Assembly (NCBI RefSeq): GCF_051195235.1
Contig: NZ_JBNFZM010000002.1
Location: 248,001-312,000 of the forward strand
Source of the DNA: Tateyamaria sp947503385
GTDB lineage: Bacteria > Pseudomonadota > Alphaproteobacteria > Rhodobacterales > Rhodobacteraceae
DNA length: 64,000 nucleotides
Reading direction: 5' to 3'
The notes under the pieces were generated by a model. It did not search any database, had not been told where the DNA came from, and was given only the letters and a program-made list of their open reading frames with translations. The first letter of the stretch is position 1; every line of letters begins with the position of its first letter. Of this stretch, positions 43,110 to 51,736 are shown in pieces. The translations under genes and the position numbers were made by a program.

Positions 43110-44408
43110 ATGCCACGGGCGACAGCGCTTTTTCGCCTCTATCAGGCGGTCACGGCGCTGGCCGTTCCCTTTGTTGCCCGAACCACGATCCGCAAGTTGC
43201 AACGCGCAGGCGTGCCCACAGAACGCGCGCATGAACGGCTCGGCCACTGGACGGCTCACCGGCGCCTTGGCCCGCTGATCTGGTTTCACGGCGCGTCGGT
43301 GGGCGAGGCGAAATCTGTTCTGCCCCTGATGCACCACATCGCAGAAACGACCCCGCAGGTGCGCCTGCTGCTGACCTCTGGCACCGCCACCTCGGCCCAA
43401 GCGGTCGCGCCTCGGCTGCCCAAAGGTGCGGTGCATCAGTTCAGCCCGCTGGACGCTGCCGGTCCTCTGGACCGGTTTCTGGCGCATTGGCGGCCCGATC
43501 TCTGCGTGCTGGTCGAATCCGAGCTGTGGCCCAATTTGCTGGACCGCTGCGCGCGCAGGGACCTGCCCGTCGCCCTTTTGAACGCACGGCTCTCTGACAG
43601 CAGCGCGCGGGGGTGGTGCAAGTTCCCCGACACCACTGCCTATGTGCTGCGCGGCATCCGCTTTGCGCACTGTCAGGATCAACGCACGCGCGCGCATTTG
43701 CGCGCCATGGGTCTGCCCTTTGCCCAATCCGGCGCAAATCTCAAATCGCTTGTCTCCGCCCCGCAGGTGGCCCCCGGCACCCGTGATGCGGCTTTTGAGG
43801 CGCTTGGTGGCCGCCCCGTCTGGGTCGCTGCCTCCACACATCCCGGCGAAGAAGCACCAGTGCTGGCCGCGCACAAAACGCTGTTGGAGGAGCATCCCCA
43901 CCTGTGCCTGATCCTTGTTCCCCGCCACCCCGAGCGCGCCGGTGATGTGGCTGGGCTCATTTCCGAGGCCGGGCTTGGTTATGTCCAGCGCAGCGCAGGC
44001 GGTGCACTGTCCGACGGCGCGCAGGTCTACCTTGCCGATACAATGGGCGAAATGGACCTGTGGTACACGCTCAGCCCCATTGTGTTCTTGGGTGGCTCGT
44101 TTTCCGATGACGGGGGGCATACGCCATTCGAACCTGCCGCTGCGCATACCGCCATTCTGCACGGCCCTCGCTATGCCAATTTCACCGAAGCCTACGCCGC
44201 CTTCCAGCGCGCGAATGCCAGCGTTGAGGTGGCAGATGGCCCTGCCCTTACCACAGCGGTAAGCGAATTGCTGACACATCCCAGCCGCGCGGCGCAACTG
44301 GCCGCGGCGGCGCGGCCTCTGGCCCGCGACGGGGCGGATGTCCTGCCGCCCCTTGCGCAAGATCTGTTTGCGCTTGCGGAGATCGAGGAGACCTCGCACC
44401 ATGCCTGA
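43110..44408 (+). CDS. waaA: 3-deoxy-D-manno-octulosonic acid transferase
   Basis: A 432-residue GT30 glycosyltransferase that attaches Kdo to lipid A precursor at the inner membrane. An N-terminal hydrophobic/amphipathic helix is followed by LIWFHGASVGEAKSVLPLMH, with the catalytic glutamate, and by FLGGSFSDDGGHTPFEPAAA near the C-terminus. It is 1 nt after moaA and overlaps the next glycosyltransferase by 8 bases. Confidence 0.94.
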   Translation: MPRATALFRLYQAVTALAVPFVARTTIRKLQRAGVPTERAHERLGHWTAHRRLGPLIWFHGASVGEAKSVLPLMHHIAETTPQVRLLLTSGTATSAQAVAPRLPKGAVHQFSPLDAAGPLDRFLAHWRPDLCVLVESELWPNLLDRCARRDLPVALLNARLSDSSARGWCKFPDTTAYVLRGIRFAHCQDQRTRAHLRAMGLPFAQSGANLKSLVSAPQVAPGTRDAAFEALGGRPVWVAASTHPGEEAPVLAAHKTLLEEHPHLCLILVPRHPERAGDVAGLISEAGLGYVQRSAGGALSDGAQVYLADTMGEMDLWYTLSPIVFLGGSFSDDGGHTPFEPAAAHTAILHGPRYANFTEAYAAFQRANASVEVADGPALTTAVSELLTHPSRAAQLAAAARPLARDGADVLPPLAQDLFALAEIEETSHHA

Positions 44409-45447
44409 TCTCTCCGCCATGGACGTCATCGCGCCCAACTTCAAACGGCGCCTGTCCGGCGTGACGTCGACCGTGGTGCGGCTGGTGCCGCTGCAGGCAC
44501 AACACATCGCGATCACCGCCTGTGCGCCGGTCATGCCTGACCACGTGCCCAATGTGCATTGGTCCAAATTGCTCACCATGTCGCGGCACGGCCCCAGTGG
44601 ACCGCGCGTCTGGCACGCCCGCCGAAATGTTGAAATGATTGCGGGTCTGGCCCTGCGCGCTATTGGCAAAGACCTTCGATTGCTTTTCACCTCCGCAAGC
44701 CAGCGCCAACATACGGGCCTGTCCAAGGCGCTGATCAGGCGGATGGATGCCGTTATCGCCACTTCGGCCAAGACCGCCGCCTATCTCGACCGTCCGGCCA
44801 CCGTGATCCATCACGGCATCGACACAGAGGTGTTTTGCCCGACAGCGGATCGCGTTGCCCTGCGGCGCACACTTGGCCTGCCCGAAGGCCCCCTGCTGGG
44901 CTGTTTCGGGCGCATCCGAACGTCCAAAGGCACGGATCTATTCGTCGATGCGATGATCGAGACGCTGCCAAATCACCCAACAGCCAATGCCATTGTCATG
45001 GGGCGCGCGGTGCAAAAGGACATGGGCTTTCTTGATGGGTTAAAGGCGCGCGTGGCCAGTGCGGGCCTTGATGACCGTATCCTTTTCCTGCCCGAAGTGC
45101 CGGTATGGGAGACGCCGAAATACTATCAGGCGCTTGATCTTTATGTGGCACCGCAACGGTGGGAAGGCTTTGGCCTCACCCCACTGGAAGCGATGGCCTG
45201 CGGCGCGCCGGTTGTGGCCACCCGCGTTGGCGCGTTCGAAGAACTGATTGCAGACGGCGACACCGGGACGCTAGTGGACATCGGTTCCGTGCCGCAGATC
45301 GTGGCGGCGATAAACGCACTCCTCACTGCGCCTGATACGCTGGCGCAGTGGTCGGACGCGGCGCGTGACCGCGCCGTCACCGGGTTTCAGTTGCAACACG
45401 AGGCGGACGCAATCACAGCACTCTATCGTCAGCTTCTGGGTGCCTGA
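44401..45447 (+). CDS. Glycosyltransferase family 4, probable LPS core enzyme
   Basis: A 348-residue GT-B enzyme. The C-terminal nucleotide-sugar domain has LLGCFGRIRTSKGTDLFVDA and WEGFGLTPLEAMACGAPVVA, with the EX7E-type glutamates. An upstream ATG would put the start inside waaA in another frame; the one used overlaps waaA by 8 bases. Coupling to waaA suggests lipopolysaccharide core assembly, for example the LpcC-type mannosyltransferase; donor and acceptor are not determined. Confidence 0.9.
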   Translation: MPDLSAMDVIAPNFKRRLSGVTSTVVRLVPLQAQHIAITACAPVMPDHVPNVHWSKLLTMSRHGPSGPRVWHARRNVEMIAGLALRAIGKDLRLLFTSASQRQHTGLSKALIRRMDAVIATSAKTAAYLDRPATVIHHGIDTEVFCPTADRVALRRTLGLPEGPLLGCFGRIRTSKGTDLFVDAMIETLPNHPTANAIVMGRAVQKDMGFLDGLKARVASAGLDDRILFLPEVPVWETPKYYQALDLYVAPQRWEGFGLTPLEAMACGAPVVATRVGAFEELIADGDTGTLVDIGSVPQIVAAINALLTAPDTLAQWSDAARDRAVTGFQLQHEADAITALYRQLLGA

Positions 45448-45450
45448 AAG

Positions 45451-45499
45451 GGACGGTGGGTGGGGCGACCCGCGTATGCGGGAGCGTCACCCGCCGTCC
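45451..45499. terminator. Bidirectional terminator-like hairpin between convergent genes
   Basis: GGACGGTGGGTG pairs with CACCCGCCGTCC (12 pairs, one G:T) enclosing a smaller hairpin (CCCGC-GTAT-GCGGG). It fills the gap between the glycosyltransferase stop and the M20 amidohydrolase stop, which face each other. Neither side has a clear T-run. Confidence 0.55.
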
Positions 45500-45504
45500 T
45501 CACA

Positions 45505-46671
45505 TCATGACGCGATCGGCATCCGCTGCTCCACGATTTCGGCCCACCACGAACAGCCCGCAGGGATCGCTGCATCGTTGAAATCATATTCCGGGTGATG
45601 CACCATCGCGGTGTCGCCATTGCCGATCAGAATGTAGGCGCCGGGCCGCTCTTCGAGCATAAAGGCAAAATCCTCGCCCCCCATAACCAAGGGCGCTTCT
45701 TCGCACTGCCCTGAGACTGTCCGCGCCACATCTGCGGCAAAGGCCGTCTGGTCGTCGTGGTTCACCATCACCGGATAATTGCGCTGGTAATCCACCCGCA
45801 CCACACCGCCAAACGTGGCCGCAATGCCGTTGCACACCTCATTCACCCGGGTCTCCGCAAGGTCGCGCATCTCTGCGCTCATGGTGCGCACGGTGCCCAT
45901 GATTTTGACCTTTTGCGGGATCACGTTGAACGCATTGGACGACGTTTCGAATGACGTGATCGACACCACAACGCGGTCAATCGGATCGGCATTCCGGCTG
46001 ACGATGCTTTGCAGCGCGGTCACCGCATGGGACGCCATCAACGTGGTGTCGATGGTCTCTTGCGGTTTGGCGGCGTGTCCGCCGCGCCCTTCGAATTCGA
46101 TGTCCAGCAAATCCGTTGCGGCAAAAAACGCGCCAGGCCGAATCGCAAACTCGCCCACGGGTCGCCCCGGCCAATTGTGCATCCCGTAGACCTCGTTGAT
46201 GCCCCAACGCTCCATCATGCCGTCTTCGCACATTTCGCGGCCTCCGCCCCCGCCTTCTTCGGCGGGTTGAAAGATCACGACCGCGGTGCCGTCGAAATTC
46301 CGCGTCTCGGCCAGATATTGCGCAGCCCCCAGCAACATTGCCGTGTGGCCGTCATGGCCGCAGGCGTGCATCGCCCCCTCTATCTTTGAGGCGTAGGCCA
46401 CGCCGGTCTGTTCCGGGATTGGCAGCGCGTCCATGTCCGCCCGCAGGCCGATCACGCGGCCAGAGCCATTGGCCCGGCCCTTGATCACCCCCACGACACC
46501 GGTGCGCCCGATCCCCTCAACCACCTCGTCACAGCCGAATTCCCGCAATTTCTCCGCCACCAGCGCGCTGGTGCGGTGCGTCTCGAACAGGATTTCGGGA
46601 TGCTGATGCATGTCCCGCCGCCAGGCGGTGATGTCATCGTGAAGGTCGGCAAATCGGTTTTTGATCGGCAT
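45505..46671 (-). CDS. M20 family amidohydrolase (hippurate hydrolase/N-acyl-amino acid hydrolase type)
   Basis: A 388-residue metallopeptidase-fold amidohydrolase. ACGHDGHTAMLLGAAQYLAE supplies a metal histidine, with EEGGGGGREMCEDGMMER the catalytic glutamate region and VMGGEDFAFMLEERPGAY the C-terminal metal histidine loop. It removes acyl groups from amino acids such as hippurate. Last gene of the minus-strand scavenging operon, 15 nt after the FAD oxidase gene. Confidence 0.92.
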   Translation of the reverse strand: MPIKNRFADLHDDITAWRRDMHQHPEILFETHRTSALVAEKLREFGCDEVVEGIGRTGVVGVIKGRANGSGRVIGLRADMDALPIPEQTGVAYASKIEGAMHACGHDGHTAMLLGAAQYLAETRNFDGTAVVIFQPAEEGGGGGREMCEDGMMERWGINEVYGMHNWPGRPVGEFAIRPGAFFAATDLLDIEFEGRGGHAAKPQETIDTTLMASHAVTALQSIVSRNADPIDRVVVSITSFETSSNAFNVIPQKVKIMGTVRTMSAEMRDLAETRVNEVCNGIAATFGGVVRVDYQRNYPVMVNHDDQTAFAADVARTVSGQCEEAPLVMGGEDFAFMLEERPGAYILIGNGDTAMVHHPEYDFNDAAIPAGCSWWAEIVEQRMPIAS

Positions 46672-46686
46672 GAAGTGCTCCTGTTG

Positions 46687-48033
46687 TCAAAGCGCAGGGC
46701 CAAGGCGCATGGGGGTTCCGTCGGAAAATCTGTCACATCTGAAACGCCCCAGATCATGGCCCGGATCGCCGCCAGTGACCAGAGCCGAAAGCACCCGCCC
46801 CACACCCGGACCGATGCCGAATCCATGCCCGCTCATCCCTGTGCCCACGGTCAGACCGGGCAAGGCGGCAATCCGGTCGATGACCGGCACGACGTCCGGC
46901 ATGGTGTCGATCATCCCGGCCCACGCAGCCTTGGTGCGTGGCGTGCCAAGATCAGGGAACATGGTCGCAAAATCGGTGCAGAGCGCGCGCACTTTGGCGG
47001 CATTTGGTTCCGGGTTCAGAATGCGCTGCTGTTCAAACGGGCTCACCGCATCTTCGGCCCAATGGCGCGGCGTGCCCCATCCGTCCGGAAAACCGTTGGG
47101 CGCTTTGGGCAGGAACCGCGTGCCAAAAGGATCAGCCCGCAATTGCGTCAGGTATTTGGGCAAGGCGCGAAAGGCATCCGGTCCCACAAACAGTTCGTGA
47201 AACCCACCTGCTGCGACCGAATATCCCCCGTCGGCGCGCGGTCGAAAGGCGATCCGGCTGTCTGTCGCACCACCTGCGTAAGCCATGGGTGCCGCGTCGA
47301 GGGCCGCAACGGTCGCGCGCACGGAAAGCTGCGGCAAAGAGACCCCGTGGCGGCGCAGCAGCAGTGCGGACCACGCCCCACCTGCCAGCACAACCTCCGG
47401 TGCCGCAATCCGGCCCTGTTCCGTAACGACCCCTGTGATCCGTCCCGCTGCGATGTCGAACGCGCGCACCGCGCAATTTTCAACCAGCGTCGCACCCGCC
47501 CGCGCGGCAATTCCAGCCAGCGCCGGCACAGCGACCCATGGTTCGGCACGCATGTCCGTGCGCGTGTGCATCGCCCCTTTGTAGCGGCGCGCCATACCGG
47601 GGATCAGCCCCTGAACCTCCGCATCGGAAAGCAGGGCGGTGTCCACACCGCAGGCCCGTGCGTGCGGCTCCCATGCCGCATATCGCGCCATGTCCGCGTC
47701 GGTTTCGGCAAGATAGGTCACGCCCCCTTGGGTGAGGCCGATGTCCACGTTGGTTTCGGTCGCCAGCGTCTGCCACAGCGCGTTTGCCTCGACCATAATC
47801 GGCAACTCATCGGGATCACGCCCCTGTTGCCGGATCCAGCCCCAGTTGCGGCTGGACTGTTCGCCAGCGATGCGCCCCTTTTCCAGCAGCACAACCCGCA
47901 GACCGTCCCGTGCCAGAAACAAAGCGGTGGTCACACCAATGACGCCCCCGCCAATGACAACGACATCCGCCTGCGCAGGCGCAGGACCGGGCCATGTGAT
48001 GGGTGATTGCGCGGAAATCGGAAATCCGGTCAC
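46687..48033 (-). CDS. FAD-dependent amino acid oxidase/dehydrogenase (DadA-like)
   Basis: A 448-residue DAO-superfamily flavoprotein. The dinucleotide fold is VVVIGGGVIGVTTALFLARD (about residues 24-43), with LLEKGRIAGEQSSRNWGWIR after it and a C-terminal GTGMSGHGFGIGPGVGRVL for FAD. It likely oxidises a D- or N-modified amino acid released by the neighbouring amidohydrolases; the electron acceptor is unknown. Confidence 0.88.
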   Translation of the reverse strand: MTGFPISAQSPITWPGPAPAQADVVVIGGGVIGVTTALFLARDGLRVVLLEKGRIAGEQSSRNWGWIRQQGRDPDELPIMVEANALWQTLATETNVDIGLTQGGVTYLAETDADMARYAAWEPHARACGVDTALLSDAEVQGLIPGMARRYKGAMHTRTDMRAEPWVAVPALAGIAARAGATLVENCAVRAFDIAAGRITGVVTEQGRIAAPEVVLAGGAWSALLLRRHGVSLPQLSVRATVAALDAAPMAYAGGATDSRIAFRPRADGGYSVAAGGFHELFVGPDAFRALPKYLTQLRADPFGTRFLPKAPNGFPDGWGTPRHWAEDAVSPFEQQRILNPEPNAAKVRALCTDFATMFPDLGTPRTKAAWAGMIDTMPDVVPVIDRIAALPGLTVGTGMSGHGFGIGPGVGRVLSALVTGGDPGHDLGRFRCDRFSDGTPMRLGPAL

Positions 48034-48093
48034 CGGAGCACCGCAGGCGTTCTGGCCACAGCCGGGCCGGTATCCCGACGGGTCGGCGCGCGC

Positions 48094-49248
48094 TCAGCCA
48101 AGTTGCTGTAACAGGTCACGCATAAAGGCGTGACCCGCCTCGAACTGGGCGATGGTGATGAATTCATTGGGTTGATGCGCCTGCGCGATATCGCCGGGGC
48201 CGCACACCACCGCCGAATAGCCCGCCGCCTGAAACTGCCCCGCTTCTGTGCCGTAGCTCACCACATGAGTGCCGTTGTCCCCGGTGATGCGCCGCACCAG
48301 CGTTTCTGCTGCGCCGTCTTCCTCGGGAACCAGCGGGGGCACGTCAAACCGCATCTTAATGTCCACGCCTGTGTCGGGATGGATGGCCTGCATCCCCTGC
48401 TCGATCTCCGCCACATGGGCCAGATACGCCTCCTTGAGGGCCACAGTGTCGTCGCCGGGCACTGCACGAAAATCCATGGAGAACGTACAATCCTTGGCGG
48501 TGATGTTATGTGCGGTGCCCCCCGACACCTGCCCCACGTGCCAAGTGGTAAAGGGTGGATCGAACATCGCGGCCAGCGCAGACGGTTTGGCCGCCGCATT
48601 CTCCGCGTTGCGGTGGTTGGCAAAGTCGATGATCCTTGCCCCCTCGAGGATCGCGCTGACCCCCTGCGGCAGAAGTGACGAATGCACCTCGAACCCTTTC
48701 ACGTGGGTGTCGAACCCCTGCCCGCCTTTGTGCCCTGTCACCGCGCGCATCATCGACGGCTCACCGACGATGACCGGACCACCCTTGGGCACAACACCCT
48801 GCATCGCGTCGATCATCGGCGGCGCGCCAAGGCAGCCGATCTCTTCGTCATAGCTGAGCGCCAATTGGCAGGGTTTGCCCGCGTGGTGCGCTTCGACCAG
48901 CGTCCAGATTGCCAGCGCATCAAACCCTTTCATATCGCAGGTGCCGCGCCCGAAATACTTGCCGTCGCGCGCCACCACGTCAAACGGGTCCGTATCCCAC
49001 GCCTGCCCATCGACCGGCACCACATCCGTGTGACCGGACAGGACCACCGCCCCTTCGACCTCAGGGCCCACATGCGCAAACAGCGCCGCCTTGTCGCCAT
49101 CGGGATGGTAATGGCGGTGGCAGGTGATGCCGTGGCCATTCAGATACTCTTCCACCCAGTTGATAAGCGGCAGGTTGGTGTCACGGCTGACCGTGGGAAA
49201 GCGGATGAGTTTGGTCATCAGCTGCACGGGGGACAAACGTGTGGTCAA
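48094..49248 (-). CDS. argE: Acetylornithine deacetylase-like M20 peptidase
   Basis: A 384-residue M20 deacetylase. GHTDVVPVDGQAWDTDPFD gives a metal histidine, YDEEIGCLGAPPMID the catalytic glutamate, and SGGTAHNITAKDCTFSMDFR the dimer interface. The start is taken as TTG at 49248: GGAGAGG lies upstream, the codon overlaps the VOC gene stop (TTGA), and the family sequence begins TTRLSPVQLMTKLIRFPTVS. An internal ATG ten codons later is the alternative. Its role may be deacylation in scavenging rather than arginine synthesis. Confidence 0.88.
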   Translation of the reverse strand: MTTRLSPVQLMTKLIRFPTVSRDTNLPLINWVEEYLNGHGITCHRHYHPDGDKAALFAHVGPEVEGAVVLSGHTDVVPVDGQAWDTDPFDVVARDGKYFGRGTCDMKGFDALAIWTLVEAHHAGKPCQLALSYDEEIGCLGAPPMIDAMQGVVPKGGPVIVGEPSMMRAVTGHKGGQGFDTHVKGFEVHSSLLPQGVSAILEGARIIDFANHRNAENAAAKPSALAAMFDPPFTTWHVGQVSGGTAHNITAKDCTFSMDFRAVPGDDTVALKEAYLAHVAEIEQGMQAIHPDTGVDIKMRFDVPPLVPEEDGAAETLVRRITGDNGTHVVSYGTEAGQFQAAGYSAVVCGPGDIAQAHQPNEFITIAQFEAGHAFMRDLLQQLG

Positions 49249-49613
49249 ATGGCCTCTCCGAGGACGAGCGGCGTGCAATCGTCGTCCGCGCGGTGAAATT
49301 CCGGCGGGCCGCAATCCTGATTGAACGGGGCGCGCACATGGCGGTCTGGCAATATGTCCACTTTGGGTTTCAGCACCGGATAAAGTTCATGTTCTCCGTC
49401 GAAGCCGATGCAGAACGATCCTTTGCGTTCGGGATGGGTCAGGCCAGCATGGTCCGACGCTTCAACCAGATGGATCGCAGCATCGTCCCGCTGCAAAACC
49501 GCGGAATTGTCCGCGCGAATTTCAACCTCAAAGCCCAGACTGTCCCGATAGAAACCCGCCTGCGCCTCCGGCGACGCAGACGGCTCAAAAGGCGTGATCC
49601 GGGTCAGGCGCAT
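49245..49613 (-). CDS. VOC/glyoxalase-fold protein
   Basis: A 122-residue small vicinal-oxygen-chelate protein: RITPFEPSASPEAQAGFYRD, SLGFEVEIRADNSAVLQRDD and HLVEASDH show the beta-alpha-beta-beta-beta repeat. It starts 5 nt after the ATPase stop and its stop overlaps the ArgE TTG, so it is coupled to both. The activity is unknown. Confidence 0.8.
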   Translation of the reverse strand: MRLTRITPFEPSASPEAQAGFYRDSLGFEVEIRADNSAVLQRDDAAIHLVEASDHAGLTHPERKGSFCIGFDGEHELYPVLKPKVDILPDRHVRAPFNQDCGPPEFHRADDDCTPLVLGEAI

Positions 49614-49618
49614 TCCGA

Positions 49619-51451
49619 TCAGTAGCCGCTGTCGGTTGTCAGAACGAAATGACCGGGTTCGACCTCGTTGTATTCGGACGGGGCCGCCACATAATCTACT
49701 GGATGAATAGGCGACGGGATCGGCTTGAAGTTAAGGTCTTTTTCCGATTTTCGCTGACGTGGATCAGCGATCGGCACCGCCTTCATCAGCGCTTGGGTAT
49801 AGGGGTGCTGCGGATTTTCGAACACGCGGGCGCGCGGGCCCATTTCCACGATACGGCCCAGATACATCACACCGACATGGTGGCTGACACGTTCCACCAC
49901 GGCCATGTCGTGACTGATAAAGAGATAGCTCACGCCCAGTTCGGCCTGCAATTCCATCATCAGGTTCAGGACCTGCGCCTGCACCGACACATCCAGTGCC
50001 GACACAGCTTCGTCCGCGATGATCAGCTTGGGCTCCAACGCAAGCGCCCGGGCGATGGCCACCCGCTGGCGTTGCCCGCCCGAAAGCTCGTGCGGGAAGC
50101 GGCGCATGAAACTGCGCGGCAATTCCACCCGGTCAAACAGCATCTCCACCCGTTTTTGCACGTCGCCCCCGGTGAGCGTGCCGAAATTGTGGATCGGTTC
50201 GGCCACCTGATCCGCCAGTTGCATCTGCGGGTTGAGCGAGGCGAACGGGTCCTGAAAGATCATCTGCATATCGCGGCGCGCATCGCGCAATTCACGGTCG
50301 TTCAGCGCCATGATGTCTTTGCCGTCAAGGATGATGTGCCCCGCCTCCGGCTCCACCAGCCGCAGGATGGACCGACCCGCCGACGACTTGCCACAGCCGC
50401 TTTCGCCCACAAGGCTGAGGGTCTGGCCCTTGTTGATGGTAAACGACACGTCCTCGACCGCGTGCACATTCGCAACAAGCCGCCGGAAAAAGCCGCCTTT
50501 GACCGCAAAGCGCGTGGTCAGCCCGCGCACTTCGAGAAGGGTTTGGTCCGTGCCGGGGATCGGCGCGATTTCGGCCTGATCCCGGCCCAGCAGTTTCATC
50601 GGTTCGGGCGCGGCTTTGCCACGCATCTCGCCCAGCTTGGGCACGGCGGCCAGCAGGGCCTGCGTGTATGGATGCTGCGGGTTCTCAAAGATTTCTTCGA
50701 CCGTGCCTTCTTCGACTTTGTTGCCACGGAACATGACCACAACGCGGTCGGCCATCTGGGCCACCACCGCCATGTCGTGGGTGATGAACATCACGGCCGT
50801 CCCCGTCTCGCGTTTCAACCGGTCGATCAGGGCGAGGATTTCGGCTTGAATGGTCACATCCAGCGCCGTTGTCGGTTCGTCCGCGATCAGCAGACGTGGC
50901 TCGCAGGCCAATGCCATGGCGATCACCACACGCTGGCGCATCCCGCCGGACAATTCGTGCGGGAACTGGCGCAAGCGGCGCTCCGGCTCGGGGATGCGGA
51001 CCTGACGCAGCAATTCCAGCGCGCGGGCTTCGGCCTGTGACTTGGACATGCCTTTGTGCAAGCGCAGCCCTTCGGTCAGTTGCCGGCCCACGGTGAACAC
51101 CGGGTTCAGCGCCGTCATCGGCTCCTGAAAGATCATGCCGATCTCGTTGCCGCGGATCGTGCGCATCAAATCCTGTTCGGTTGCAGCCAGATCGACCGCA
51201 TCCGCGTCCTTGCGGTCAAAGATCAGGCTGCCGCCCGCAATCGTGCCGCCCCCGAACTCCACCAGTCGCATCAGCGACAGTGATGACACGGATTTGCCCG
51301 ACCCGGATTCGCCGACAACACAGACCGTTTCCCCCGGATTAACCGAGAACGAAACGTCCTCGACCCCGACCACCGTGCCGTCCTTGGTTTCAAATTCGAC
51401 GCGCAACGACTTGATGTCAGCAATCGGCGTCGGTCCCTGTTGGTCCAGCAT
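49619..51451 (-). CDS. Oligopeptide/dipeptide ABC transporter ATP-binding protein (two fused ABC domains)
   Basis: A 610-residue protein equal to DppD and DppF fused. Domain 1 has GESGSGKSVSSL (Walker A), LSGGMRQR and IADEPTTALDV; domain 2 has GESGCGKSSAGR, LSGGQRQR and IADEAVSALDV. Each domain has the C-terminal oligopeptide-type extension (RVFENPQHPYTQALMKAVP). The start MLDQQGPTPIADI has GGAG upstream. It powers the permeases encoded divergently. Confidence 0.95.
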   Translation of the reverse strand: MLDQQGPTPIADIKSLRVEFETKDGTVVGVEDVSFSVNPGETVCVVGESGSGKSVSSLSLMRLVEFGGGTIAGGSLIFDRKDADAVDLAATEQDLMRTIRGNEIGMIFQEPMTALNPVFTVGRQLTEGLRLHKGMSKSQAEARALELLRQVRIPEPERRLRQFPHELSGGMRQRVVIAMALACEPRLLIADEPTTALDVTIQAEILALIDRLKRETGTAVMFITHDMAVVAQMADRVVVMFRGNKVEEGTVEEIFENPQHPYTQALLAAVPKLGEMRGKAAPEPMKLLGRDQAEIAPIPGTDQTLLEVRGLTTRFAVKGGFFRRLVANVHAVEDVSFTINKGQTLSLVGESGCGKSSAGRSILRLVEPEAGHIILDGKDIMALNDRELRDARRDMQMIFQDPFASLNPQMQLADQVAEPIHNFGTLTGGDVQKRVEMLFDRVELPRSFMRRFPHELSGGQRQRVAIARALALEPKLIIADEAVSALDVSVQAQVLNLMMELQAELGVSYLFISHDMAVVERVSHHVGVMYLGRIVEMGPRARVFENPQHPYTQALMKAVPIADPRQRKSEKDLNFKPIPSPIHPVDYVAAPSEYNEVEPGHFVLTTDSGY

Positions 51452-51610
51452 GGCGCTCTCCGGTTGTGCCCGCACGGCGAGATTGGGCGAAGGGACAGGC
51501 ACTGTCAAACCCGCAGGGTGCAAATCGCGCGGTGAACGCCACGCAAGGCTTGCAATTTCGGCAGGTTCTGTTTCGATATCGGTGTGCGGTAAGGGGGCAA
51601 TGCGTAAAAA

Positions 51611-51627
51611 CTACGGCGAAACCGTAG
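51611..51627. promoter_or_regulatory. Inverted repeat in the divergent transporter promoter region
   Basis: CTACGG-CGAAA-CCGTAG lies in the 285-bp gap between the ATPase gene (minus) and the binding-protein gene (plus), about 110 bases before the latter. It may be an operator for both operons, or a hairpin. No regulator gene is adjacent. The rest of the gap shows CATAAT just downstream but no convincing -35. Confidence 0.3.
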
Positions 51628-51736
51628 GTTACGTTACATAATCGCTTTAATCCCCCTTGTCTCGTGAAATGCGCGGCGGCCAACGCGGCGCGGCTATGAT
51701 GTGCAGGTGCGCCTGCCGTCCAACAAGGAGTTAAAC

